Below, piece after piece: positions 50,270 to 63,548 of a stretch of DNA of 64,000 nt. Made by a program: the position numbers and the translations under genes. Source of the stretch: Glandiceps talaboti (taxonomy: Eukaryota; Hemichordata; Enteropneusta; Spengelidae). Numbering within the stretch: the stretch's first letter is position 1; each line of letters begins with the position of its first letter. The notes beneath the pieces are model-generated. The model had not been told where the DNA came from, did not search any database, and saw only the letters and a list, made by a program, of their open reading frames with translations. The stretch lies in NCBI RefSeq assembly GCF_964340395.1, contig NC_135552.1, positions 5,441,981 to 5,505,980 of the forward strand, written 5' to 3'.

Positions 50270-51424
50270 TCACCTATGAACTATTTCATTTTTAAAACGA
50301 GACACTTTAAAAGTGTAGTGGGAACGGAGAATCCTGGAGGGAACATGAAAGAGAACATTGACAACAATATACATTGAGTTAAGAGAGCCATTTAAACATT
50401 TATATAAAAAGACTGCATCCAGCAATTTCCTGTGAGATTGAAGGCTTTGAATATTAAAATACTGACAAATATTACTGTAATCAAGGATTATTCCTTTACC
50501 ATGGGACGATTTTCCAATATAAAGGTAGTTGAGGAATTTATGCTGGACCTTTTCAATTTTAGTGATTAAATACTTCTGATGGGGTGACCAAACTTGTGGA
50601 CAATACTCTAGTTGACTCCGTACAAGCGATTTATATAAATTAATGATACAAGAACTGTCATGGAAGTACTTGCAGGTACGCTTTATCAAACCAACTAGCC
50701 TGTACGCCTTTTTAACGATGCCCTGAATACGTAACTCCCACCTTAAATTAGTTGAGAGGAAAACGCCAAGATTTTTAACTTACGGTCGATTTTGATGCCT
50801 TTAATCATATATTTATGAGAGATGACAGTCTTCTTCCTACTGAGAGTAATCACATTACATTTTCTCCAAATTAAGTTTGAGGTGCCATAGCTTGGACCAT
50901 TAGGAAACGTTGTTAAAGGTCAGTATGTAGTCTACAACAGTTTGAAAAATCTTGGAGTCGTCTGCATACTGTGAACACGACTTAAGAACATCAGGAAAGT
51001 CGTTGATATACATATTAACAAAAAGCGGACCCAAGATGGAACCCTGAGGTACACCTGATATAACCTTTTGCCATTTAGATGACGTACCTCCAATGACAAC
51101 ACGCTGATGTCGATTATTTAAATAAGAACGAAACCATTCGACAAGGCGTCCACTGCCATAGGATTTCAACTTGTGTATGAGAAGCAGATGGTTAACAGAA
51201 TCAAATGTATTCGAATAATCAAGGTACAGTGAATCTACTTGTCTGGCTTTATCAAGTTCACGGCTTATAAAGTCAGTGTATTCCACAAGATTCGTGGTAA
51301 GTGATCGACCCTTGAGAAATCTATGTTGGCAAGAAGTAATGGAACTCTCAACATGCACATAAACCGATTGGAATAGACTGACTGGAATATGATCGCAGAC
51401 CTGACTTAAACACAGGAACAACAT
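50270..51424 (-). mobile_element. Jockey/CR1-like LINE fragment (RT domain)
   Basis: Minus strand. RT core at 51424-50900 (LYLDYSNTFDSVNHLLLIHK, ISGVPQGSILGPLFVNMYIN, polymerase motif SQYADDSKIFQ) and a downstream piece at 50689-50270 (LYKSLVRSQLEYCPQVWSPH, KIEKVQHKFLNYLY). The joining region (50690-50899) is frameshifted. Endonuclease is missing, so the copy is 5'-truncated. Confidence 0.9.
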
Positions 51425-51587
51425 GGTCCTTTTTGAAAAGTGGTGGAAAAACTCCAGAATTTTAAGATTTGTTAAAAAGGATTATGAAGGGTATACATAA
51501 TTGAGATGTAAAGTATTACTACAGATATTCAATTGAAACCCACAAGCCTTATAAGGATCAGTTCATATCCACGGGTCCTATGTCTTA

Positions 51588-51776
<189 letters not shown>

Positions 51777-52283
51777 AAAATTGTAAAGTGCCAAAATCCA
51801 ATATGACGTAATGTTCTATGACGCTGAACAGGAACAATAGTACATCAGTGTATAAAGTTAGAAAGCTCTTGAAAACAGATGTGTATTGATGTCCTTCTTG
51901 AATGTATCGACAGTTGATGAAGAACGAAGTTCAAGTGGTATACTGTTCCATAAGACTGGCGCTGCTCGGGAGAACACACACTCACCGCATGACTTTGTAT
52001 AACAACGGGGTACATGAAGTAGACTTTTGTTATTTGAGCGAAATGAACGAGTTGCGGGTTTACTGTTAATATGGTCAGCGATGTAACCAGGAGTAGTGTT
52101 ATATAGTGCCTTGTTAGTGATGAATAGTACTTTGTATTGAATCCTGTACTGGACATACAGGTAGTCAGTGAAGAACAGAAAGAACCGGTGTAATGTGATC
52201 AGTTGTCTTTGTACGCGACACAATCCTAGCTGCTGTATTCTGGGTATTATGAAGAGGGACAGTGTCTTTAGCTGGCAGCACAT
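51777..52283 (-). mobile_element. L2-like LINE 3' fragment
   Basis: Minus strand. The C-terminal region reads VQYRIQYKVLFITNKALYN, TPGYIADHINSKPATRSFRS, AAPVLWNSIPLELRSSSTVD and FKKDINTHLFSRAF before a stop at 51858. The upstream end is frameshifted (TKTTDHITPV just outside this frame). A short 3' UTR ends in the TTGA tail. Confidence 0.88.
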
Positions 52284-52676
52284 ATATGTTGAACCGAGAC
52301 CTGATGAAGGAGGACCTCAGTTTTGCCATCATTTAGCTGTAGTTTATTTTGGGTCATCCATGCCTTTGTATCGTGTGCAACAGTTTTTCCTTACATTGTT
52401 TCAGCAATGATGTTGGAATCGGGCCAAGAAGATGGTGATATTGCGATTACCTCTCCAATATCGTATGCACTGACACCTTGGAAGGTAAAGAATGTTGCTG
52501 AAGTAGCGGTTTCCAGGTCATATATAGAAATATATAGTGACTGAATTGCTCATTGAGCTCCTTGGCAGATGTATGATTAGGAAGAGACTTCTGTTGCTGC
52601 TTGTCCAGGTATATTCATTAACTATTAATAACATAGTCTTTTAAATGGCGAAGAATAAAGTGCCATGTCGTTCTAC

Positions 52677-52823
<147 letters not shown>

Positions 52824-52924
52824 ATATATCTAGAGATAGAACTAGAAAATCAAATCCAAAATAGAAACGATGCTGAAATAGAGCGTCATTGAAAACAATG
52901 TTAAATTAACAATACTACTAGTAC

Positions 52925-53191
52925 CTGGCCCTGGAGTAGTTTTAGTACTGCTTTGCGTTGTACGTTTTCGAGTACTGCTTTGCGTTGTACGTTTTCGAGT
53001 ACTGCTTTGCGTTGTACGTTTTCGAGTACTGCTTTGTGTCTGTGCATCAGAAGTAGCATCATTTGAGATATTAGTGTGCTCTAAAGAAGCAGCAGACCCC
53101 AAAATATCCGTTGATGAATCAAAATACCACAATAGTGTGGAGGCTGTATCCCCGGTTGGTGGGAGGAATTTACCGGTTTCTTTTTCAATTC
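52925..53191 (-). CDS. Exon 2: Ser/Thr-rich stalk with 9-residue repeats of type II membrane protein
   Basis: The acceptor 'ccttcaacacag' precedes the exon at 53191. It enters and leaves in phase 1 (267 nt), matching the phase-1 ends of exon 1 and exon 3. It encodes residues 46-134: ETGKFLPPTGDTASTLLWYF, an NIS glycosylation sequon, then about three copies of TQSSTRKRT and a last diverged TQSSTKTTPGP. Such Ser/Thr-rich segments usually form an O-glycosylated stalk. The donor CAG|GTACTA is weak. If it is not used, the frame continues to 52842 with a hydrophobic tail resembling a GPI-anchor signal. Confidence 0.6.
52944..53036 (-). repeat. 27-bp coding minisatellite
   Basis: Three to four copies of a unit including gtactgctttgcgttgtacg. 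Each adds nine residues in frame, so copy-number change would alter stalk length without a frameshift. Confidence 0.9.
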
Positions 53192-53289
53192 CTGTGTTGA
53201 AGGAGAATGTAAGAAATAATATGGATGCCAGTTCTGAGCCTCAAAAGGGATAATGGTGTTTTAGCTCTGTGTGTAGTATGTTTATTAGA

Positions 53290-53690
53290 GTGACATGTAA
53301 TCACATAACATAATAGTAACAATACAGTCGGAACAAGCAATTACCCAGCCCAACGGGCTTACAAGTCACTACAGTCAGTGTACAATATATACAGGTAACA
53401 CTGTTGAAAGAAAAAAAGCAGACTACATCCAAAAACTTTCGCAATGTAACAGAATACTTTAGGTCTGTACATACAATATATCACGCCTTCTGTTGAACGC
53501 CCTTGAAACAAATTTTGAAACGAGTCTTGGATGTTTAGTAATGATGTGGTTCAACTTTCTGGTATCGTTGAAGGTAGGAAATTCGGGACAGGCGATCCTT
53601 ACATTGTTCAAAAGAATATGACGAATATCATTGTAAAGTGAACAATGGAAAATAAAATGAGGTGTGACTAATGTGTATGTGCACATTTCG
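53290..53690 (-). mobile_element. LINE C-terminal and 3'-UTR fragment
   Basis: Minus strand 53686-53459 reads TPHFIFHCSLYNDIRHILLN, the cysteine/histidine-rich tail typical of several LINE ORF2 proteins. The following 'aagcccgttgggctgggtaa' (about 53345-53364) recurs at about 21470-21500 and may be a 3'-UTR hairpin of the family. Confidence 0.65.
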
Positions 53691-54229
53691 TTAACGTTGT
53701 GTATTATACATATATATGTGTGCGTGTGTGTGTGTGTCCAATATGTGACGAAGTTTTAAAGAAATGAAACTTGTGTGCACTGATTTTCATAATTGACCAT
53801 ATCACTAAAGTGTTTCTACAATATCACCAAATAGCTTCTTACGAATACATTATTAAATATTTAAAATGATTTGATGTAAATAGGTTACCTTTTCGGGAAA
53901 AAAACCCGAACTATAATTTCGGTACCAGTATTATTACAATGGCTTCAGTAAAAGGTAATTTCAAATTTATTCATATAACGCTAACAAGGAAGCCATTGCT
54001 TGAACGGTTTGTTTTAATAATACTTCGGGGACAATTTTTTTTACGAAATATCACTTTCAATGTTCAATGAAGAAAAAGAAAACTCTACGTCTCAAAAAAA
54101 AAATTGAGAAGAACTCGTGTAGTGTGTTCCAAACTTGAAATTCAATGCTCGCTCACGTGCCGTCATTATTTGTGCGGTATATATATATATATATTCAAAA
54201 TCCCTCATCTTGACATATTCACCAGCAAA

Positions 54230-54790
<561 letters not shown>

Positions 54791-54919
54791 TATGTGTCTT
54801 AGCATGAAAGGCAATGAATATTTGATTTATTTCAAAAGAATAGGGCCACCACCCATCATTCGACGAAAAGAGGATAAATATTAGTTACTTTTGGAACACA
54901 ATGACAAATAAAATAGAAA

Positions 54920-55603
54920 TTACAACGATAGTAACATCTTCTCTCTGAGTAAGAACGCTTTAAATACAAAGACAGACAAATGAAAATGTGTAAGTTGATT
55001 GCTGGTCGAGAGTAAGATTATTGCTTTATCTCGTGTTGGGTACTGTATGAAATAATTTGGTATTAGTTCCTTTCTAAGAGACTGGTATAAAGGACAAAAT
55101 AACAAAACATGTAGTTCATCTTCAAGAACATTTAGACCTTCCTTTTCACAAAAAAATACATGTTCTTTACATATTGACATGTCTTCCAGTCTCAATAGCT
55201 AAAGTATGGTTTGAACAACGGAATTTTGCTAATGCTATTTTATACCTTGATATATGGATACTTCATAATTCAGGTTCTGTTTGAGACTTAAATGTCGCAT
55301 AAAACCTGAGTCTTGGGGATTCATTAGTTATATCGTGCCACTCTTGTTGATAACAATCAGTTAATGTTTGGTAAAATATAGTCATAAATAATTCAACATT
55401 ACCAACCTGTTGCTCAAACCATGCATAACCAAAGCCATAGATAACTTAATTTTTGTAGCCCAGGTGGTTTTACCTGCCTCATCTAATTTCTTTAACATTT
55501 CATAGACCGCTCTAGGGTAACGAGAACGATCCATATGTACAAGCTTAAGCCAATATGTCACACATCTGTTCATGTACGTACAACAAAGTGGACCCTGCCA
55601 CAC
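54920..55603 (-). mobile_element. LINE 3' fragment related to the 6.5-9.9 kb family
   Basis: Minus strand. RYPRAVYEMLKKLDEAGKTT (55603-55382), then after frame changes a Cys-rich tail NVLEDELHVLLFCPLYQSLR (55195-54920), parallel to the tail EDEFYFLLCCPLYSDIR of the LINE at 6.5-7.1 kb. RT core and endonuclease are absent. Confidence 0.8.
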
Positions 55604-57700
55604 TCGCCCAAAATAGCTTCAGTATTTGTGCTACTCCCGACCCCTAATAAAAACCTACAAAAACGGAGATGATTTTTTTTTGTATCGTTTGGGAGAATTC
55701 ATGACCCAAAATGCTAGGTCAGTCTGTATGTATTACGTGTAATACTTACAGAATAACGAAGTTAGAGGTCCGTATTTATGTAGGTGTCCCGGGTAGGTGC
55801 ACATGGTAAAATATGCCGGTTTAAAAATTACAATGATTTATTCAACATAGTCAGCGATAGCCAATCATTTTCCAGAGAAAGAATAAAAACATTGAAAAAT
55901 CTAAAACGAAGAGATTTTTTATTAAACCCCTTTAGTCTCTATTAACGAATTTCCAGACCGATTGGTACGCATTTGAAAAAGTTGAACGTGAGCAAAATTC
56001 AGTTGTCATAAAAGAACACGGCCATTCTTTTTCTATGGATCTGACATAGTATTCGGAATTAAATATCAAATTCGCACTCGTACAATCGCTTGATTTATAT
56101 TTTTTATCTTTGCATTACTTGCAATAAAATTTTGAGATTTTAAGTCGTTTGAATCTCTTCTAAAATCGTATGGTTTTTATTTGATTTGATCGCAATCGAG
56201 AAACTGCGATGTTATTCTGCCGGCATACCATTAAAGTTGATTGGACCTGTGTCATAACTTCTCCTACTATAAAACGCTGTAAGAATATTGTTTCATTTAT
56301 TATAAATTGTACTATGTATAGCCGATATATAACATGTAATAATATATTAATCCGAACGCAAAAATGTACCTGAAATTATGAAATGTATGGCATACATGCG
56401 GAGTGCACGTGACACGTGATATAGGTCATTCCATTCCAGGCATGATGATATTGTTACACACATTCACAAGATGTTTACATTGTGCATCTGCACAGCGCGT
56501 GTGTACTAAAACAACGCAAATAATAGGTCACAACCTTGATGGTGACACAACTGTGAAACCATAGATAATTTATCAATATTCCCATAAGAATGGAAGGTAT
56601 GGAAGGCTACTCATCCCCAACTATAGCCAACGCCATTTTGTTCAATCATAACGCAACCTACGGCTTCCTTGAACGCAACTTTTGATGGATATTTTGGTAC
56701 GCGAATGTCAATGTTGTTTCAAACTCAAAGACCTGCATAATCGAACGTTACAACGCTTATCCATCACGAACATGTCAAGTGAAGTTTATGTACTACGTAT
56801 GCATATATGTATATGATTTACACTGCCAAAAAAGGAAAGTTGAACATTGTTCATAACAAAAGGTATGTAGAGCTGATGACTTCGTTAACGTACATGTTTG
56901 TGAATGTCAGCGCAACTGAAAAGGACAAGAATTTAAGTCAAGATGGTGTTGTATTTTCAAGCTGATTAATTTGTATATTAAATCGTAATTTCACACAGTA
57001 TATCGTTATTTCTGTTATTGCTAACGGTTGCAGGCTTTTACATGTAATGTTTAAGAGAAAACTAACTAGCGAATGCCTGGTATTTTCTACACATTCTCGC
57101 TCACTGGTTTGTTTATGTATGTACATGTAGAGCCCTCCTTGCATGTGACATGTTGTAATGTAGTCGGGCCCAGTCCTTCAATATTTTGGATCGTAATTAG
57201 ACCTTGTAATTGGCACAGATCTTCTGACATACATGTTAAGCTTTTACGACCTCTCAGATTGTCACTAGTTGCATATTTTATTTGGACTTAGAGTAACACA
57301 ATATTTGGTATTTTACTAGCAAACCTAGTCGCCTGTAGGTGTATGCCAGATGTACTTTTTAAGCGTATTTTTATGTATGCATTAGTGTTATCCATTGTAA
57401 AACAGATCATCTAAAATTGGATAGTGGCTTAAAAAAAAGTTTTGTTCGAATTATACATAAATGTTGCTAAATAATGCATGATATGGTGATTTAGGTTACC
57501 ATGGCAACAGCTGTTCCTAAAATGATAACTATTTGTGAACTCAGCATTAACAAACTACCCAATATAGTGTGGTCAATATGAAAATAAACTGTTATAATTA
57601 GTTCTATAAATAGCAAGGGGTAACATGGCTTCAGTTATTAGAACATCACAAATGTGTTTTAATGTGGATCACAAATTACGCATACTCACTACGAATTGAG
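55604..57700. other. Intron sequence without recognisable features
   Basis: AT-rich. Short open frames near 56938-57291 lack motifs. Confidence 0.35.
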
Positions 57701-57801
57701 CTTAATTCTCTTTAAATAGAACATACGAATACTTGACATCCATGTTTTTCAGTACTTTAAGCATAAATGGACTACGTGCATGCACATTAATATATACATA
57801 C

Positions 57802-57937
57802 CATTCCCTCCGAAAATCAAGAGCAAGGTCGATGTCACTATTACAATCAAGAGGACAAACATTACCACACTGGTTCCACGAATCACTCGACTATAACCGC
57901 CACGTCGACGTTTTAGCGGACATAATTCCGAATCCAT
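57802..57937 (-). CDS. Exon 1: cytosolic tail and signal anchor of type II membrane protein
   Basis: ATG at 57937 (aaaataATGG) begins MDSELCPLKRRRGGYSRVIR. Basic residues at 9-12 are followed by a hydrophobic segment at about residues 24-43 (VVMFVLLIVIVTSTLLLIFG). Basic residues before the membrane span predict N-in, C-out (type II) topology. The exon ends AATG|GTATGT in phase 1 (45 codons plus one base), which fits exon 2 at 53191. The full model (136, 267 and 290 nt) is 693 nt, 230 residues: tail, anchor, Ser/Thr-rich stalk and C-terminal WSC-like domain. Confidence 0.65.
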
Positions 57938-59654
57938 TATTTTGAATACGTGTATGGAGTATCGCAGCAGGTGTTCAGCTTTTGAGATTAGGTTAAACGT
58001 CTGTCACTCCAATTTCGTAGGTAGACATGTGATACTTTTTTTTAACTTGGAGGTATATATGCGTACTAAATATAGAACAGATGTATGCTTGAAACGCATT
58101 TTAACAGCAAACTATGAATATTTGTATATATCTATGAAAGCTATGGACGATTTCAATACCATATAGCAAACGACCAGTATTGCTTGTATAATGAGACAGT
58201 CTATGATACATAATGTACAGATTGCACAAGTTGACATTAACATACACAATGTACACATACATACATACATACATACATACATACATACATACATGGTGAG
58301 AAGGATCAGGCATATCTATTCATCTTATAGCCCCTACCAGCAAGAATACCCTATATCCTATGTGTCTCGTCACTTTGTCACTTTCTTCTGTATACCAGAT
58401 GTACGTTAAAGTAAAAACATAATTTCACGGGGTTTGGAGTGAAAAACGAATGTTATGGTGGGTATTGGGTTTAACGTCCATATAATGGCAAAGTCTGGAG
58501 AGATTTTAAGTCTTTGACCTTTAGTGAAACGTTTGTCCCTAAGGCACACTCTGCCTTGAAACGACAGGGGGGGGGGTCACATTATTCGTACATTCGAGGG
58601 GTGAAACCGTCACTGAACTCAAGATATGTATGACAACTATAAACGCATTGACACCAATCATATTGAGTGATAGTATTGTTTATATTTCATGCATAGTGAT
58701 GTAAAGTACAGAAGATTGAAAATTCTAAATAAATTAGGCAGCTATATAGTTTGAAAAACTTCCTTGAAGATATAGAAGGAATAAATAATAATAGACAACA
58801 GTTCATCATGCTGTCCAGGTTTAACTATACCCAGTAGTCGGCTGTATGATGTAACCTTTGACCTGTAAAGACCAAAAAAAGAACACAAAGGTCAGATTTC
58901 AAGTGTCCACACACAATAGTCTTCAGTGAGTATTATACCATACCCAGTCCATGTTATTGTCTTTGAATAGACTTTATGATTTATACCCTAGCCTTTTAAT
59001 TAATGTCTGTCACTGGTTATGCGGTGCCTGAAATATAACTCGAATCCAAATCGCCATTATATACTTTTCCCTACATTTCATAACTTAGGCTTTAGGAAGT
59101 ACAATTATGTTATTCCTAAACTTCATACATTTGGAAAGTACTCGCGACCTCGGGATCTAACGACTCAAAGTGACAACATTTTCCTCTGAATTACGAAAAT
59201 ATAGGGGAATAATGTCGAATTACTGTGATCAGTAATGTTCGTATAAGCACAATCATGATGTCATTTTATTGAAAAAACATCCATATGACTGTTTGTCGGG
59301 GGAGGGGTTGGTAATATGTGAATACATGCTAAGGGAAAATATCACTCTAAAATGAAGAACAACTTATACACTTGAACTATGATGAATATTTGTTGGAGTA
59401 CTGCTTTGAATAATGCAATATTTTGCATTAATTATACTGTAAAACGGAATGATGTACACATTCAACGTCTCTGATACATAAAGCGTATGTTAACCTTTAT
59501 CGAATTGTTTTCAAAGTATTTGATAGTAATATTTAAACACCACATGAAAACAGTTTCTACTGAAAGAAATAAGATATATTCAACTGAAAGAAATATACTA
59601 TTGTATTGTATTGTATTGTATATTTTAGGGCATCGTTATTTATAGTATTTATAA

Positions 59655-60000
59655 AACCCATTCCATGTTAGTGTTCACTACCTGTTAGATACACCCATGC
59701 AGAAACCAATAAGAATCTGCATATTCTACAGAATTCTTGCTACATTTTGTCCAAATAAAAAATAGTCCATTTAATCGTAACTGTACTGCAACTGCATGCA
59801 GTCGTGCGGGCATCGATGCCATGACATCTGCATTTGATGTCTGCATGGTGGCAAGTTAGTCTATTTCATTTAGACAAAATGTTGAAAGAAACAATATTCA
59901 TTCATTCCTGATCTTTTAATGTGTAGAATGTACAGTTTTTTTTGCTGGTTTCTGCGTAGTTATGTAGAACAGTCAGCCAGTGAAATCTAATGTTAAACGG
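59655..60000. repeat. Imperfect inverted-repeat element (MITE-like)
   Basis: The left part (gttagtgttcactacctg, then 'catgcagaaaccaa') is mirrored by minus-strand sequence from the right part (attagatttcactggctg, then acgcagaaaccagc). Sequence near 41535-41760 shares 'catgttagtgttcac' and 'accatgcagccatcaaatgc' with this element. Class unknown. Confidence 0.5.
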
Positions 60001-60257
60001 ACTGTATTTACAAATGGCAATGGCTTAGCTCTTTTTGGCACCTTTTTCAAAATGGGTTAGATATGATATGCCTGATAGATTTAAGCTGAAACGGTAATGC
60101 ATGAAAACATTAACGTTGATTATGCACTTGAAATTGGGCGTCATGATGAGAATATATGGAACCCAAGGTGTAGAGCAATGATTAAAATTTCGTCGAAATT
60201 AACTCAGTAATTGTTGATAAAGGTAAATGACAACAAACACCATTTCTTCAATGATAT

Positions 60258-60359
60258 TTTATTAGCGACAACAGTTCTATCATAATTACTTGGTAGTGAC
60301 AAAAAAATTAATAACAATGTCGTAACCTGCAAGTAATTAATCAATGATCTAATTTTATT
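60258..60359 (-). terminator. Candidate polyadenylation signals of the lectin-type gene
   Basis: AATAAA on the minus strand at 60354-60359 and 60258-60263, about 120 and 220 nt after the TAG stop. Confidence 0.4.
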
Positions 60360-60480
60360 TGGGTTATATGTGGATAACAGTTTTATACTAAACGTTTTAC
60401 TTTTCTTTTCATTATATGCACATAATCTGTGAAAAACTGAACATAAAGTAAAGATTTGAACAATTCAAATCTAAATTTAC

Positions 60481-60770
60481 CTAAATGATCTCATAGACCT
60501 GGTTCGCCCATGGTCCACCTTCGCCGTCTTTTTTACAATCATTAGATGAACCATATTTCTTATATGTATCTCCGGCATCACCACTGGAAGCACACCAACC
60601 GCCATTTTGTACGGCGAAGACTTTAAAGCCTCTCTTTCGAGCGGCCTCTGCACATTTCAAAACGGCATCTTCACGACGACGATAGTTACCATCAAGCCCG
60701 TCGTCTTCGCCTTCTAATGTTGGAACGGCACGATCTCTTTTGTCTTCCCAGCAGCCCAAATCGTTCAATT
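60481..60770 (-). CDS. Terminal exon of SUEL-lectin gene: second WSC-like domain
   Basis: The acceptor ttgctttcag precedes a 290-nt phase-1 exon ending at TAG. It encodes LNDLGCWEDKRDRAVPTLEG, DGNYRRREDAVLKCAEAARK, RGFKVFAVQNGGWCASSGDA, DTYKKYGSSNDCKKDGEGG and PWANQVYEII, the same four-Cys domain as at 45.7 kb and in the partial first copy at 63.8 kb. It joins the linker exon at 61166-61240 (ttg g|aa) in frame. The encoded protein probably binds glycans extracellularly. Confidence 0.9.
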
Positions 60771-61165
60771 CTGAAAGCAATAATTGAATAAGGATACTAC
60801 TGTAATTAACGTTAATTACACCTTCAACTTGATTTTCCTCCAATTTTCTTTAACATATATTAATAAATCTCTAATTACAAGAAAGATGTGTACGCACAAT
60901 TTGTTGTAGTTCCCTCGTATACGCCGTCAACTGTCTATTTCTAGATATACATAATTGGTGAGTGCAAGGATCGAGACAAAGATGTTAATTACTTTATTAT
61001 TAAAGGCAAATCAATTTCTCGGAATTTCTCGGTTTCTCATTAAGATGTTTCAATGAGGAGCTTCAATCGATTAATAATGAGATATATATTTTCTTTGTAT
61101 GTACCCAAAATAAAATCCTCATGTATTTCGATGTTTTCTTTATGATAAGTGGCATCAAAACTTAC

Positions 61166-61240
61166 CCAATTTTTCGACGTCACTCTCTTTGCCCTCATGA
61201 CTGTGACTGTGACCACCACTGTCTCCTTGTTTTTCAACAC
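61166..61240 (-). CDS. Short linker exon of SUEL-lectin gene
   Basis: A 75-nt phase-1/phase-1 exon between acceptor 'tatttaaag' and donor GTAAGT. Its 24 full codons read VEKQGDSGGHSHSHEGKESD then VEKL, a His/Ser/Gly-rich hydrophilic linker between the lectin and the last WSC-like domain. Its first two bases complete a Cys codon begun in the SUEL exon, and its last base starts the Glu codon of the terminal exon. Confidence 0.75.
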
Positions 61241-63548
61241 CTTTAAATAAAGGTAAACAAAAATGATACAAAAAGAAAATCACCACATACGAATTGCTTA
61301 GGTGCAATAAGGCTGGGGACAGACCTTACGGCAGGGGGGGGGAGAAAATCACTTTGGTCAAAATCTTTTCAGAGCCCCCTTTGCGTTCTTAAACAATTTC
61401 ATCTCCCCACCCGAAATGAACCCAAGAATCTTCGTAGGCTCCCTCCTGGCTACACATATTTTAATGTGTAATTATACAGACACCCCCCCCCTCCCGCTCC
61501 ACTTCAGAGATGTACAGTGAGGTACGCTATATTCAACTAACAGTGGAAATCAACTTCAGCGCCCATACATAACATGCGGAGGGATTTCTTTACAAATAGA
61601 TGTTGGCTTTGTGAAAAAGGTCTATCATTGGGCTGTAACCTGTACTTATAAATACTTAGCCAGCAAGGCTTTCTCTTTCAATCTTAATTCTGGGTAGAAA
61701 CAGCATCCCCCATGATAACTAGTGGGGAGAGTGTATCCCCCTCCCACGCTAAGCACATTTTTGAAAATAAGAACATGTAGCAGATAATTTAGTGGCATAA
61801 CATTTCAAACCATACACATTATCGAAAGCCTTAGAGTACTCGAAAATTGTCTTCAATATCCCAATTTTACGCTCAATACATTATTATACAACCGTACTGT
61901 ATTGTCATGTCCCCCTTTGGACCCCCAATTTTTTCATGCCTCCCCACTTTCTCCCCCCCCCCTCTCCGCCATCAATCCTTACCACAGCATAATATTAGCC
62001 CATATGGGACATAATTTGGCCAAATCATATAACTGAATTCTTTCATGCTACCATGTTTGCCTGTTTCAATCTGTGTTAAAACAATTTATTAAATTATTTG
62101 TGGCAGGTTTACCTATGAAAAATGTTAGAATTTTCCACTCTCTGGTGTTTAATTGTAAACAAGTCATTAAAGATAAAATGAGGTAGGCATGGTGTTTAAC
62201 TCATGCAGCATGACTGTTATTACGCACCCTCGTGTAAAAAACAAACAATTACACAGCTGCCGTGCACAGTTTGGATGAAGACGTAGTCAGTTAGAAAATA
62301 ACATTACAATCAACAAGTCCACGTGTAATGTTTTCATTAGAAGTCTGTTTTTACTTCATTGTGAAAGAATAGCAATGCGTATCAATGTGCAATGGCATTG
62401 GGCAAAGTAATTAAACATTTCAACAGACTGCACGGCGTACAGCATCTACCTGTTCATGTTTACCATAGTACAGAAGAAGACGCTTACAAATATGTTGTTG
62501 TTCTGCAATCTCATCCGTTATGTTTCAAAACAATTCACTAAATAAGAATATAATTTCAAAAAACAATTAAAAGGCATTGCACAATGGTTTAATAAGATTT
62601 AGTTGTCATCACATATAGGAGAAATAATAAATATGTTATGATGTACCAGTAGGTACACGAATTGCCATATAATGTGCATATAATAAGACTCGGCCTATAT
62701 GGGAATTCTACCAAGCTATCAAGTGTGCCTGTTTCAATCTGTGCAAAACACCCATATATTTATGGCAAATTCCTGTACTTATCACACATTGCGACAGGAA
62801 AACTTGTAGCTTTGTAGAATTCAGTTGTAAAGCGTTTAACTTCTATAATTGGTTACTCTGTAACTACAATATATAAATAAATGTAAACTTCCTACCTATT
62901 AAGTAGGTGTACAATATCAAATTTGGCTGTCTGTCAAAACAGCTTATTTTAGTAAACGATCAGTATCTGTAGTCTTTGAAAAATTGAATTTTTAAGGGTT
63001 ACATTATTTATAACATATACTGTATCTAGGTACTATGTCTTGTACTACATTAAGCTCAATAACGCCTTCAAAAATTGTTCATATTATTCTGTTTGCAGCT
63101 GGTTCGAAATTTTTCTTATGAAGATAGAATGTTATGTATATTCATAGCATATAGTGATGTTATGCACCATATCATTGATTTAGAGTCCAAATGAATCTGC
63201 ATATCTCCCGAAAAATGTTGTTTTTTTTTGTTTTTTTTTAAATAGAAAGGTCTGGTTGACATGTTGCGATACCCTACATATGCCCTTGATGTTACATTAG
63301 TAATGATACTTGCTACAATAAAAACAGGTGGTCAGCATGCACATACAAATCAATCATTTCTATGAATGATCAATATATGCAGAAAATGAACCTGATAACA
63401 TACTACGTTTTACATGGAAGCTGGTAACACACTATGTTTTACAATGAATCTGGTAACATACTGTGTTTTACAACGAAGCTGGTAACATAATGTTTTACAA
63501 CGAAGCTGCTAACATAATGTTTTACATGGAAGCTGCTAACATACTCAC
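61241..63548 (-). other. Intron between SUEL exon and linker exon
   Basis: Donor GTGAGT at 63548, acceptor AAAG at 61241. Contains C-rich/G-rich patches near 61340 and 61490 and, next to the donor, several short direct repeats (gttttacaacgaagctgg, 63410-63535). Confidence 0.6.

Larger units (their letters stand above)
57938..60480. other. Intergenic region between the two WSC-like genes
   Basis: Contains a short (ATAC)n run (58255-58293), a possible dispersed repeat beginning 'ggtattgggtttaacgtcc' at about 58461, an inverted-repeat element at 59655-60000, and 3' UTR sequence of the lectin gene. Confidence 0.4.

Noticed and set aside
52842-52924. Hydrophobic C-terminal tail (GPI-like) after the stalk repeats as the true end of the protein
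   Set aside because: Not fully excluded, but the CAG|GT donor and the exact phase match to the WSC-like exon favour splicing. Kept as the alternative in the exon 2 entry.
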